Counted from the stretch's first letter, positions 53,697 through 62,968 are shown. The stretch: 64,000 nucleotides of DNA from Candidatus Woesearchaeota archaeon (GCA_014729995.1 WJIZ01000035.1:1-64000); one strand, 5' to 3'. The notes: a model not told the origin generated them from the sequence alone. Made by a program: numbers and translations.

Positions 53697-54707
53697 CTAG
53701 GTTTCTAGTATATCTCCTTCCTTAAGATATTTGAGAAGATAAAAAACAAAATACATCAACCACAACAGGTTGAAATAAAAAGCATAAAAAATAATAAAAA
53801 TATCTAGTCCATTAAGAATAGCCGCTACCGTGAGTAGATGGTATTTTATATCAACAGCGGAAAATGATAGAAATAATTTTATTATTGGATTCTGCTTCAC
53901 CTTGCTCTTAGATTTTACATCAAAGCGATTGTTTCTGAAGTAAGCAACAGAAGTGTATAAGAGATAATTATACATCATATAGCCTGCTAATAAAAAAAGG
54001 CCTGCTAATAAAAAAAAAATTCGTTTGCTTTCGACATACAACAATATCGAAATAGAAATAGACCATGAAACAAAAACCAGCCTGTCTCCTGCCCCGTCAA
54101 TCCATTTCCCAAATCGTGTGCCCTGGCATTTTATTCTGGCCAACTGACCGTCCACAATATCCAGCATATGGAAAATTCTGATCCATATCCCGAATGCAAG
54201 TTTACCATAATAACCTAAAAAAAGCAGGACATTGGAAAGTATTGCCAGCAAGGTATTCATAAAAGTTACAGTATTAGGTGAAATTGATGTATTTCTTAGC
54301 CAAAACCCTATTCTTTCACCCCATGGTTCTATATAAAATTTTGATAAGGGGTTCCATTCCTTTCTTTCATATAGGCAGCCGGTATTTTTTATATGGCATA
54401 TTTTTTCATTTTTGAACAGGATTGCCTCATTGAAAGATTTGTTTTCTCTAATCATTTTTTCCAATTTTCTGCTGTCGTAAGTATACCTTAAATCTATTAT
54501 ATGTTTCATTTTAGAATTAATCTCTGAGACATGTATATTTTTTATGCCTTTAAATCCCTGATTCGCATCAGAAGCTAGGATTACATCCTTAATATTATTT
54601 TTTCTAAGGAATTCCACCAGCCTTTCAGCTATATTTAGGCCTTTGTAACTATATTTTGCAATAAGCTTTCCGTCAATCCTTCCGTCGCAGCGTATGATTG
54701 CTTTCAT
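53697..54707 (-). CDS. CDP-alcohol phosphatidyltransferase with an N-terminal extra domain
   Basis: A 336-residue protein. Residues 1 to about 110 form a soluble domain (MKAIIRCDGRIDGK, AERLVEFLRKNNIKDVILAS) that looks like a worn-down nucleotidyltransferase half without its glycine-rich loop. The rest is a membrane CDP-alcohol phosphotransferase with a complete motif: DGQLAR, eight residues, G, three, D, three, D (DGQLARIKCQGTRFGKWIDG). The arrangement recalls inositol-1-phosphate cytidylyltransferase/phosphodiester synthase fusions of thermophilic archaea. The start is the ATG at 54707, 26 bases from a TATA box; an upstream ATG at 54857 would run through the divergent promoter. Confidence 0.82.
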   Translation of the reverse strand: MKAIIRCDGRIDGKLIAKYSYKGLNIAERLVEFLRKNNIKDVILASDANQGFKGIKNIHVSEINSKMKHIIDLRYTYDSRKLEKMIRENKSFNEAILFKNEKICHIKNTGCLYERKEWNPLSKFYIEPWGERIGFWLRNTSISPNTVTFMNTLLAILSNVLLFLGYYGKLAFGIWIRIFHMLDIVDGQLARIKCQGTRFGKWIDGAGDRLVFVSWSISISILLYVESKRIFFLLAGLFLLAGYMMYNYLLYTSVAYFRNNRFDVKSKSKVKQNPIIKLFLSFSAVDIKYHLLTVAAILNGLDIFIIFYAFYFNLLWLMYFVFYLLKYLKEGDILET

Positions 54708-54727
54708 AGTCTTGGAAATAATAGTTC

Positions 54728-54810
54728 GGTTTAAATAGTTTTGGGGCAGGAGTAAGTTTGCTGAAATGCGCATACTGATTGTATAAATTCCATACATAAG
54801 CTTTAAAAAC
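54728..54810. promoter_or_regulatory. Divergent TATA boxes between the CDP-alcohol transferase and flippase genes
   Basis: ACTATTTAAACC on the minus strand (54728-54739) and CTTTAAAAAC on the plus strand (54801-54810) are centred 26 and 27 bases from the chosen start codons at 54707 and 54832. This supports both starts and leaderless transcription. Confidence 0.6.
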
Positions 54811-54831
54811 AAGGTTGGCCATTTATTGGGC

Positions 54832-56262
54832 ATGGCTCTGGCAAAGACTATTATCAAGAATACTGGCTTTCTTTTCTGGAATGAAATAATAAATAAGCTG
54901 CTTTCCTTTTTTCTAGTAATAATTATAACAAGATATTTGGGCGATGTAGGTTATGGAAAATACTCTTTTGCTTTTGCATTTATCAGCTTATTCATAATGC
55001 TTTCACATATAGGGCTTACAACATATATTTTTAGAGAGATAGCAAAAGACAGGCAGCAGGCAGGAAAACTATTAAGCAGTGTTTTCTCATTGAAAATATT
55101 GCTCATTTCCTTGCTTTATCTGATAATAATTCCGGTTTCTTACTTCATGCCCACTACCAAAAAGATAATTCTTGTAATTTTGCTTGTGGCTATCCATGAA
55201 TCTTTTACAGTAATGAATTCTCTGATAGGAATTGTCTATAAAGCATTTGAAAAAGGCGAATATAATTCTTATTCTACAATGATAGACAGGATATTGGCTC
55301 TTGTCTTCGCATATTTAGTACTAACTAAAGGGTATGGGATATATGTTCTTATGGGCGCCCTTATCCTGAGTAAAATATTTGCTTTTGTATTCAATTACTT
55401 TACATGCACTAAAAAATTTGCCAAGATACAGCTAAGTGCAGATTTCGGTCATTGGAAAAAACTAGTGAGAAATTCGCTTCCATTTTGGTTTACCCTGATA
55501 TTTCGCAAGATATATTATGAAACAGATAAGGTGATGCTGGCTGCTTTCAGGGGTTTTGCAGTTACGGGGTGGTATAGTGCAGCTGCAACTCTTATAGGTG
55601 CGCTTACTGTTATTCCATCTATAATTACCTACGGAAGTTTTCCGGCTATGGCAAGATTTCATCACCAGGGTTCAAAAAAATTATTAAAAATATTATATAA
55701 GAAAGTTTTTTATTATTTATTAGTTATAGGTATTCCTGTAGTTATAGGCATTAGCCTGCTCTCGGGAAGGATAATAATATTTATTTATTCTAATGAATTT
55801 ATCAGATCAGGTTTTATTCTTAAAATTCTTTCATGGGGTCTTCTCTTAATTTTTTTGAACCATATCATGGGAAACTTGCTTAATGCGATTAATAAGCAAT
55901 CTTTATTTACATTATCAACTGGTATTAGTGCATTTATGAATATATTACTAAATGCTGTGCTGATTCCTTTCTATAGCTATATTGGAGCTGCCTTTGCAAC
56001 TATAGCAACACAGGCTGTTAATTTTTTTGTTTTATATTATTTCACGTCTAAGGAAGGATATCCTCTGAATATGTTATCTTTAACTTATAAGCCGCTCATT
56101 GCAGCTATTATTATGGCCTTAGCTGTATATATTATAAGGGCGTTTCATATCTTATATATAATTCCAATAGCTGCATTGGTATATTTCTGTATGCTGATCA
56201 TATTAGGGGGTTTGGAAAAGGAAGAAATAAACTTGATTAGATCCTTCAAAAAAGGCAAGTAA
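54832..56262 (+). CDS. Polysaccharide/lipid-linked oligosaccharide flippase (Wzx family)
   Basis: A 476-residue membrane protein with about 14 TM segments and the family start AKTIIKNTGFLFWNEIINKL, GYGKYSFAFAFISLF, then RKIYYETDKVMLAAFRG. These match Wzx/RfbX flippases of the MOP superfamily, which turn lipid-linked oligosaccharides to the outer membrane face. It is the only clear Wzx here and is the likely exporter for glycans made by this region. The ATG at 54832 is preferred over the TTG six bases earlier. Confidence 0.92.
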   Translation: MALAKTIIKNTGFLFWNEIINKLLSFFLVIIITRYLGDVGYGKYSFAFAFISLFIMLSHIGLTTYIFREIAKDRQQAGKLLSSVFSLKILLISLLYLIIIPVSYFMPTTKKIILVILLVAIHESFTVMNSLIGIVYKAFEKGEYNSYSTMIDRILALVFAYLVLTKGYGIYVLMGALILSKIFAFVFNYFTCTKKFAKIQLSADFGHWKKLVRNSLPFWFTLIFRKIYYETDKVMLAAFRGFAVTGWYSAAATLIGALTVIPSIITYGSFPAMARFHHQGSKKLLKILYKKVFYYLLVIGIPVVIGISLLSGRIIIFIYSNEFIRSGFILKILSWGLLLIFLNHIMGNLLNAINKQSLFTLSTGISAFMNILLNAVLIPFYSYIGAAFATIATQAVNFFVLYYFTSKEGYPLNMLSLTYKPLIAAIIMALAVYIIRAFHILYIIPIAALVYFCMLIILGGLEKEEINLIRSFKKGK

Positions 56263-56265
56263 AAT

Positions 56266-57408
56266 TTAATCGGTTAGTTCTTTATAGAGAACTTTCAAAT
56301 CCTTCATGACTAAGGGATAATCCCATTTCTTGGCAAATCTGCTTAGTTTATTCCCTGATTTATTTCTGAGAACAGGATTTTCAAAATACTTTAAAAAATT
56401 TTTTAGAAGTCCTTTCTCATCTCTTGGTTCACTATAAAGTGCCATATCTCCAAAAACGCTTGTAAAGGATCCGATTTTGGACAAACATAAAGGCACTCCT
56501 GCAGAAGCTGCTTCATAAACAGATAAGCACATAGCTTCCAAATCCGAGTTATTTACATATATATCTGATATTGCAAGAATTTTTCTCACTTGTCTATAGC
56601 CAATGCCGCCTGTAAAAATAACTTTATCACCAAGCTGTTTTACAATTGAATTAATTCCTAACGCATAACCCCTGGAATTCCCCTGCTCTGAATATTTTTT
56701 ATTCTGCAGCTGATTTTTACCCACTACAATAAATTTAGATTTCTTATTGTAATATAAAAATTTTTGAAAAGCAGATAACATAGTTTCAAGGTTCTTTATT
56801 CTCCGAAAGTTTGCAACGGTTGTAATCACAAATTCATTGTCATAAATATTATATCTTTTCCTTATTTTTTCTGTTGGTTCAAGATGAGCCTTTGAGAAAA
56901 AATCCCAGTCGATTGGGTGGGGGATTAGTCTTACCTTATTGCTTGTAATTCCATTATCCAGATAGATTTGGCGTTCGTGGGGTGTTAACGCTATTATTCT
57001 GTCAAATTGTTTCATGAGCATTAATGAAAATTTTTTTATTAGCCACGATGATCCAAGCATGTATGTATGTGGGGTAAGTACACACTTTTTATTTAATAGA
57101 CCCGATAAAAGAGAAGGGAGATAAGGCCTTAAATGGGCATGAATCAGTTTAACTTTCTTATTTGATAATAAATTTAAAACCAAAAAAAGGGCAGAGGAAA
57201 ATCTTCTTATCCTGGCCCCTCTGCAGTTGCCGGGGGCTCCCTTTTCAAGCGTCCATACCTCAGGAATATACCCCTTTTCCTTCATGACTGTAATGGGATG
57301 TAGAAAATAATCTTCCCTAGGGGAGAGCTGGTCTGCACACCCTCCTGTAGTTCCTAGTAATATCTGGACAAATATAGGTTTATCTGACACCATACTCCCG
57401 GAAACCAT
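56266..57408 (-). CDS. GT4 glycosyltransferase
   Basis: A GT-B transferase of up to 380 residues. The acceptor domain has LLGTTGGCADQLSPREDYFL and LIHAHLRPYLPSLL; the donor domain has VANFRRIKNLETMLSAF, VIFTGGIGYRQVRKILAISD and the E-x7-E motif in LEAMCLSVYEAASAGVP. The start is uncertain: the ATGs at 57408 and 57393 both overlap the end of the preceding gene. It is the third gene of a minus-strand operon with a methyltransferase and a CDP-alcohol transferase. Confidence 0.87.
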   Translation of the reverse strand: MVSGSMVSDKPIFVQILLGTTGGCADQLSPREDYFLHPITVMKEKGYIPEVWTLEKGAPGNCRGARIRRFSSALFLVLNLLSNKKVKLIHAHLRPYLPSLLSGLLNKKCVLTPHTYMLGSSWLIKKFSLMLMKQFDRIIALTPHERQIYLDNGITSNKVRLIPHPIDWDFFSKAHLEPTEKIRKRYNIYDNEFVITTVANFRRIKNLETMLSAFQKFLYYNKKSKFIVVGKNQLQNKKYSEQGNSRGYALGINSIVKQLGDKVIFTGGIGYRQVRKILAISDIYVNNSDLEAMCLSVYEAASAGVPLCLSKIGSFTSVFGDMALYSEPRDEKGLLKNFLKYFENPVLRNKSGNKLSRFAKKWDYPLVMKDLKVLYKELTD

Positions 57409-58123
57409 TCCTTAATTCAATAACTAGCTTTGTTATAGCTATTAAAATATAAAATATTGAGTAAAAAATAATTGCATATTGCAAAAAATCAATGATAGCC
57501 AGAAAAAACAATAAATAAAATAAATTACTGATATCATTAAAAATATATATAAAATGAGAAATTATTCTTTTGATTGGATTCTTTGATTTGAAGTCAGATA
57601 CTTTATAATTTGCAAATTCCCCCGGAAGGGTGCTTTTCTTGATAGAATAGATAAACATAGTTCTGTGCTTGCCCAGCGTAACTATATTTACAGATATGGC
57701 AGCTAAGCTGGTAACCGCGCCCACTATAATGAAATAATAGTTATTGAAATAATTGAAGGAATACAAACCAAGCGCCATATAGACCAATGGCACGCCGAGT
57801 TCATGAAAAAGAAATTCGAGGTACTGTCCCATTAAAGTCTGGTTATTGTTGTATCGGGCAAGACCGCCGTCTACATAATCTAAGAATTGAAGGAAAATTA
57901 AGATCGCTGTACCGGTAATTGCCCATATTCGTATTCCAAGAGATATCATAAAAATAGGGACAATTAAAAATAAGAAGCTAAATAAGCTAACCTGGTTGCC
58001 GGTTATGTGAAAAGGAAGTAAAATCTTGATAATGTAGTATGACAAAGGTCTGTGTATATATTTACCTAATGGATTTCTATCATTCCTATGAATTTTTTCT
58101 TTTATTTTTTTAACTGTAACCAT
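57380..58123 (-). CDS. CDP-alcohol phosphatidyltransferase family protein with variant active site
   Basis: A 247-residue membrane protein with about six TM segments. The first half of the family motif is intact (DYVDGGLARYNNNQ), but the second half reads GQYLEFLFHE: Glu replaces the third Asp and His the fourth, catalytic, Asp of D-G-x2-A-R-x8-G-x3-D-x3-D. Some CDP-alcohol-transferase-like proteins of glycan loci are, to my knowledge, also His-substituted, so it may be active in a different way. Its gene abuts the methyltransferase gene and overlaps the GT4 gene. Confidence 0.8.
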   Translation of the reverse strand: MVTVKKIKEKIHRNDRNPLGKYIHRPLSYYIIKILLPFHITGNQVSLFSFLFLIVPIFMISLGIRIWAITGTAILIFLQFLDYVDGGLARYNNNQTLMGQYLEFLFHELGVPLVYMALGLYSFNYFNNYYFIIVGAVTSLAAISVNIVTLGKHRTMFIYSIKKSTLPGEFANYKVSDFKSKNPIKRIISHFIYIFNDISNLFYLLFFLAIIDFLQYAIIFYSIFYILIAITKLVIELRNGFREYGVR

Positions 58124-58855
58124 CTACTTTTCTCCAACGATTATCAAATTTTTTACATCAATTAAACAATCTTTTTCCGTAATCTTCATGTTATAAGCTT
58201 CCTTAAATTCATCAGAGGCATTTACGTGTAACTCATATATTTTGTTGCTTTTTTCCTCTGGTAATCCGCTGTTTCGTAACCAATTGTTAATACTGAATCC
58301 TTTCATTATATACTCAACTGTTTTAATAGTCTGAAAACCTGATTTTTTCATTAAATTGACAAGATCTTGTTTTAGGAATACTAGCCTTTTTTCTTTTAGT
58401 TGAAATATCGTGGCATAATCTTCTTTTATTTCAGGTTTTGGAGGAATCCCTTCTGCAAGAATCATTTTGCCTCCATACTTTAATATTCTATAGCATTCAT
58501 CCATTGCTTCCTGTGTGTTTTCAGTAATATGATGAAAAACCATCCTTGCAACAATTTTATCAAAAACACAGTCGCAAAAAATGGGGTCCCTTATATCCCG
58601 CTTGATAAAATATTTATTGTCTTTCCAATTACTATGTTGCAGCATATCCTGTGATATGTCCAGTCCAATTATTTCATTTACAAGCGGTGCCAGCGTATGT
58701 GCCATTACTCCAGTACCTGTGCCTACATCAAGCACAAGGTCTTTTTCGCAGAAGTCGGTAGAAGAAATTATTGCCGATTTATAGGAGCTATCATTTACCC
58801 ACTTGAGTTCATTATATTTTTCAGACCTAATTTTCCAGAATTTTTCCTGTTTCAT
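58124..58855 (-). CDS. Class I SAM-dependent methyltransferase (UbiE/COQ5-like)
   Basis: A 243-residue methyltransferase: LVLDVGTGTGVMAHTL (motif I), IIGLDISQDM, FDKIVARMVFHHI and GGKMILAEGIPP are clear. KQEKFWKIRSEKYNEL at the start is typical of small-molecule methyltransferases acting on sugars or polyketides. It ends right at the start of the CDP-alcohol transferase gene (no gap), so the two are co-translated. The substrate is unknown; a sugar or the alcohol head group is possible. Confidence 0.88.
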   Translation of the reverse strand: MKQEKFWKIRSEKYNELKWVNDSSYKSAIISSTDFCEKDLVLDVGTGTGVMAHTLAPLVNEIIGLDISQDMLQHSNWKDNKYFIKRDIRDPIFCDCVFDKIVARMVFHHITENTQEAMDECYRILKYGGKMILAEGIPPKPEIKEDYATIFQLKEKRLVFLKQDLVNLMKKSGFQTIKTVEYIMKGFSINNWLRNSGLPEEKSNKIYELHVNASDEFKEAYNMKITEKDCLIDVKNLIIVGEK

Positions 58856-58960
58856 TTTATCTAAAGTTTTTTTTTAGTTCTTACCGCATAAGTTTTCCCT
58901 GAAATATATAAAGGCATATATAAATCTTATTAAGCCTACCTTAGAATTATCATAAAGGAT

Positions 58961-60850
58961 TTATGCAATTCTAAAAACAGCCATCCCTCCAGTTTGATGC
59001 ACCTTCTGAAAATTCGACGAAGCGCTTATTTCCTCATACCTTTCAGGCAATAACTCATTTGTTTCATTTTCACCGAACTTTCTCCCTAGATTCCTAAAAG
59101 CCATGCCGTCAACTATTAGATATTCGTATTCATACCTTCTTAACCAGTTATGAACTTCTGATGCATTCTTATATAGTAAATCAGACCTGAACTCCTGCAC
59201 ATGGTCGCACCATGAACAACTGAACATATCAAGGCCAATTACCTGTTCATCATGGGAATATGAAAATACTTTTGTATTTGCAGGCAGATTCTTCAGCCAT
59301 AAATAGCCCTGGATTTCTTCCCCGCTTGTCCACATCTGGCCGGGTCCCCACATAGCTGTATTTACTGCATATTTCTGCTGACCTGACGTCCAGAATATAG
59401 CAAGCACTAAGACAACAACTGTTGCTATCCTGGGTATGCCGATTTTCCTAGTTAAATTTATAAGAAACAAAAATCCTTCTGCAGCTATCAGAGAAAGAGG
59501 AATGGCAAAAAGCATCCAGAATCTAAAAGCAAAAAGCCGGACAGGCAGGTTAAAAGTGAGGCTATTGATGCCCATAAATGTAAAAACAAGCCATGATAAA
59601 GCAATTAAAGCCCATTCCTTCTTTGGTTTTTTCATCGATTTGAAAGAACATATTATTGCGGCTACCCCGATTAACAACAACAAAGAGGCTATAATACCAA
59701 CTCCCACGGGATTATTTATCATATTCTGCCCTTCAAAAAGCTTCATTCCAGGTTTATTTAACAGTAGAAAATCCTTAAGATCATATACCCTATCTGCTGT
59801 TCCTCCTGTGTTCAAAGAACTTAACCTCTCAAAAAATCCTGAAATAACATTGCCTTTCTCAATCGGCTGTTCAAAAAATCCTCCTGCCCTTCTCATGAAT
59901 TGTTCTCTAAAATTAAAGGCCCACCAGACAAGAGAAATAAAATATCCTCCAAATATAGCCAAAAAAGAGGTATAATGAAATTTTTTGTTAAGTATTGATT
60001 TTACAAGAAAAAATAAGATAAAAATTATAAAGAATTTAATTGATTGTGATGGCTGGGTAACCGCGGCGCTTCCCACTAAAAGCATACTGGGAATAGTCCA
60101 TTTTCTGTCATGTTCAATCATTACAAATGCATACAAAGATATTATCAGGATAGTTATTACAAGAGAATGCGACCATATAAAATGGCTCAAGTAACAGGGA
60201 ACCATAGCTAAGATGAAAGTAGCAGCAAGCCCTCCGCTGTTGCTTTTCATAAATTGCCTTGCAAAGAAATAAAAGAAGATAAGCCCCAAAGAAATTATTA
60301 GAGAATTAAAAAATTTCATTGTCCACATCAAAGACTCGGATGTTTGGTGAAGAATGCCCATGAGAGCATCATATCCGGGAGGATAAGGCTCAATATATTT
60401 GAAGGTATCATTTGGATCATCAATCTTCTTTTCAACAGCGATATATTTTATGCTTGATGCATGTGCCCATGGATCATCATCTTCAAAATATGGATAGTTG
60501 AAAGCTCCCTTAGTGTAAGTAAAAAGGCTGAAAAAAAATATGATTAGGACAAAAAAAATGTAAATATCCGACTTTTTGATAGAAAGAACTGGAATTTTGA
60601 ACCCTTTTTTGTAAGTTTTATAAGCAGAATAAATAGGTATTATCAAAACTATAGCAGATAATATTCTCCAATCAAGGGGGACATATAAAAAATCCATGCA
60701 GACTAGCAAAAAAGGTAGAATACCCAAACCAATGCCCACTCTCATAAGGTTTCTTTCAAAAAAATTTTCAGAGTTTTTAAAAAAGAATGTTAAGCTGTAA
60801 CCTAGACCATAAGAATACATAAAAAACAGTATTATAGATATGATACTCAT
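58961..60850 (-). CDS. GT-C-like polytopic membrane protein
   Basis: A 629-residue protein with about 13 TM segments. The first big outer loop contains YFEDDDPWAHASSIKYIA, with clustered acids and a His placed as in AglB and other GT-C enzymes, then EPYPPGYDALMG. The C-terminal soluble part (from about residue 500) has MWTSGEEIQGYLWLKNLP and a cysteine pair in SCSWCDH. GT-C transfer from a lipid carrier is likely. It is divergent from a DPM-like GT2 gene with which it shares a promoter. Confidence 0.73.
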   Translation of the reverse strand: MSIISIILFFMYSYGLGYSLTFFFKNSENFFERNLMRVGIGLGILPFLLVCMDFLYVPLDWRILSAIVLIIPIYSAYKTYKKGFKIPVLSIKKSDIYIFFVLIIFFFSLFTYTKGAFNYPYFEDDDPWAHASSIKYIAVEKKIDDPNDTFKYIEPYPPGYDALMGILHQTSESLMWTMKFFNSLIISLGLIFFYFFARQFMKSNSGGLAATFILAMVPCYLSHFIWSHSLVITILIISLYAFVMIEHDRKWTIPSMLLVGSAAVTQPSQSIKFFIIFILFFLVKSILNKKFHYTSFLAIFGGYFISLVWWAFNFREQFMRRAGGFFEQPIEKGNVISGFFERLSSLNTGGTADRVYDLKDFLLLNKPGMKLFEGQNMINNPVGVGIIASLLLLIGVAAIICSFKSMKKPKKEWALIALSWLVFTFMGINSLTFNLPVRLFAFRFWMLFAIPLSLIAAEGFLFLINLTRKIGIPRIATVVVLVLAIFWTSGQQKYAVNTAMWGPGQMWTSGEEIQGYLWLKNLPANTKVFSYSHDEQVIGLDMFSCSWCDHVQEFRSDLLYKNASEVHNWLRRYEYEYLIVDGMAFRNLGRKFGENETNELLPERYEEISASSNFQKVHQTGGMAVFRIA

Positions 60851-60874
60851 GAATATCTTTCTGCTATTCGAAAT

Positions 60875-60886
60875 CTATTTAAATAG
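60875..60886. promoter_or_regulatory. Palindromic TATA box CTATTTAAATAG serving two divergent genes
   Basis: A perfect 12-bp palindrome centred about 30 bases from the minus-strand ATG (60850) and 26 bases from the plus-strand ATG (60907). No other TATA-like sequence fits either gene as well, so one box may drive both leaderless transcripts. Confidence 0.55.
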
Positions 60887-60906
60887 TTTACTCTTTTATG
60901 GAATAA

Positions 60907-61785
60907 ATGAAAATCATAGTAACTATACCTGCATATAACGAGGAAAAAACCTTGCCCAAAGTGATAGAAGAAGTAAATCAGGCAATGAAGACTTTGGGAT
61001 ACGATTATCAGGTATTGGTAATAGATGATGGCAGTAATGACCGCACTGGAGAAGTTGCTGGAAAAGCAGGAGCCGATGTATTTTATCATCAGGTTAACCT
61101 GGGTCTGGCAGAAGCATTTCGCACTGAGATGAAGCTTGCTCTTCAAAATAATGCTGACATCATTGTCCATATTGATGCTGATGGCCAGTACAGGGGTAAG
61201 GATATAAGTAAATTAATCCGGCCGATAATTGAAAAAAAAGCTGATATAGTCCTGGGTTCAAGATTCAGGGGGCATATCGAAAAGATGTCTTTTATTAAAA
61301 AAATAGGAAACATAGCTTTTTCAAAAGTATTAACAAGCATAACGGGAAAGAGAATCACCGATGGCCAGACAGGATTCAGGGCATTTACAAAAGAAGTAGC
61401 CGGAATAAATATTATATCAAGGCATACATATACACAGGAGCAGGTGATTAAATCAATAAAAAGTAAATACAGGCTGGTAGAAGTTCCTGTTTATTTTGCA
61501 GAAAGAAAGGGAAAGAGTCGATTGATAAAACACCCATTAAGCTATGCCGCAAAGGCATGGATTAATATAATAAGGATTTATAGGGATTATGAACCATTGA
61601 AATTTTTTGGGATTATTGGGGGTTTATTCTTATTTTTAGGGAGCCTGCTGGGTATTCTGATTTTGGCCACTCTAATAAACAAAGGGGTTGTAGGGGGCAT
61701 ACCCAGAGTGATACTTTCAGGGTTGTTCATAACGACAGGCATCCAGATTCTGCTTTTTGGCTTTTTGGCAGATATGAAAAAATAG
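60907..61785 (+). CDS. GT2 polyprenyl-phosphate glycosyltransferase with C-terminal membrane segments
   Basis: A 292-residue DPM/DPG-synthase-like enzyme. VTIPAYNEEKTLPKVI, VIDDGSNDRT and HIDADGQYRGKDI give donor and metal binding; ITDGQTGFRAFTKEV and TYTQEQVIKSIKSKY follow. Two TM segments lie at the C-terminus (about residues 232-256 and 266-287). It charges a membrane lipid carrier with a sugar, probably for the GT-C-like protein encoded divergently. Transcription likely starts at the ATG. Confidence 0.9.
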   Translation: MKIIVTIPAYNEEKTLPKVIEEVNQAMKTLGYDYQVLVIDDGSNDRTGEVAGKAGADVFYHQVNLGLAEAFRTEMKLALQNNADIIVHIDADGQYRGKDISKLIRPIIEKKADIVLGSRFRGHIEKMSFIKKIGNIAFSKVLTSITGKRITDGQTGFRAFTKEVAGINIISRHTYTQEQVIKSIKSKYRLVEVPVYFAERKGKSRLIKHPLSYAAKAWINIIRIYRDYEPLKFFGIIGGLFLFLGSLLGILILATLINKGVVGGIPRVILSGLFITTGIQILLFGFLADMKK

Positions 61786-61813
61786 CTTTCTGCAAGAAGA
61801 AGTGTATTCAACT

Positions 61814-62944
61814 ATGGCGCGCAAAAAAAAAATAAGGATACTTATTTCAGCTTGGGCAGGTACAAGAAATACAGGAGACAATGCAATTTTTATGGGAGAG
61901 GTACGGGCTATCAGGAAGTACGTTCCCAAAGCAGAAATTACGGCATTCACCCAAAATATTGATAATTACATTATAGATAAATTGAGTATAAGAAGCGTAT
62001 CGAATAGATTTTCTAATTTGCTTCAAATAATTAATGAAATAATAAGTTGTGATATATTTATACTGGGAGGGGGCGGCCTTATTCAGGAAAAAACCTCTAT
62101 ATTCACAATTTTCCATCATTGCTACAAAACAATATTAGCTGGTTTGTATAAGAAGAAAATAATAGCTTACAGTCTGGGAATAGAAAAAATAAAATCAAAG
62201 TTCAACAAGATTATTTTGAGCCTTGCATTTAAAAATGCTAAAATTATAATGGTTAGAGACAAAAAATCAAAAAAAAATCTGCTGGATATAAATAAAGATT
62301 TGGAAGGAAAAATAAAAGTAACTGCAGATTGCGCTTTGAACCTTTTCTCAGGAAAAAAACAAAATAAATCTTCATCAAAAATTGGAATTTGCGTCCGTGA
62401 TTGGTTTATATACAATAAGTACCTTACGGTGAATATATCCAGAAAAATCAGTACTATTATAAAACAGGACAAACATAATTGCTTTATTAAAAAAATGACT
62501 CACTGTATTCAAAAACTCATCGAAGAAGGATATAGCATAAATCTGATACCTTTTGAAGGAGTGAGAGACGAAGAAGCGATACAAAAGATTGCCCTAAACC
62601 TAAAGGGCCCTTATAAAGTCATTAAATGGCATTCTGATCCGAGAATCATGTGTAAAATAATATCAGAAATGGATCTTATAGTAGGTATGAGGCTGCATTC
62701 CCTGGTTTTAGGGGCTGCAATGGAGAAAAAATTGATTAGTATCAATTATTCAGAAAAAGTCAAATCATTTATGGATTCATTAGGGCTGTATGATAATCAG
62801 TTCTCCTTGCTGTTTCAGTCTGAAAAATTTATCAAAAAGATAGAAATAGAAATAATGAAAAAAAGTATAGATTACAAAGCAAAATTATCGGAATTAAGAT
62901 GCAGGGAGAGAGAGAATATTATGCTTCTTAAAAAAAATATATAA
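61814..62944 (+). CDS. Polysaccharide pyruvyl transferase family protein (CsaB-like)
   Basis: A 376-residue protein with SAWAGTRNTGDNAIFMGE at the start, LGGGGLIQEKTS, a central region with CVRDWF, and GMRLHSLVLGAAMEKKLISINYSEKVK near the C-terminus. These are the hallmarks of the polysaccharide pyruvyltransferase family, which adds ketal-linked pyruvate from PEP to sugars; CsaB acts on cell-wall polymers that anchor S-layer proteins. The ATG at 61814 is preferred to a GTG four codons earlier. It is downstream of the polyprenyl-phosphate transferase gene by 28 bp. Confidence 0.88.
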   Translation: MARKKKIRILISAWAGTRNTGDNAIFMGEVRAIRKYVPKAEITAFTQNIDNYIIDKLSIRSVSNRFSNLLQIINEIISCDIFILGGGGLIQEKTSIFTIFHHCYKTILAGLYKKKIIAYSLGIEKIKSKFNKIILSLAFKNAKIIMVRDKKSKKNLLDINKDLEGKIKVTADCALNLFSGKKQNKSSSKIGICVRDWFIYNKYLTVNISRKISTIIKQDKHNCFIKKMTHCIQKLIEEGYSINLIPFEGVRDEEAIQKIALNLKGPYKVIKWHSDPRIMCKIISEMDLIVGMRLHSLVLGAAMEKKLISINYSEKVKSFMDSLGLYDNQFSLLFQSEKFIKKIEIEIMKKSIDYKAKLSELRCRERENIMLLKKNI

Positions 62945-62968
62945 AGTATTCGATATTAAATCTCCAAA

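Noticed and set aside
54708-54857. Longer N-terminus for the CDP-alcohol transferase
   Set aside because: It would run across the divergent promoter and the start of the flippase gene; the ATG at 54707 fits its TATA box.
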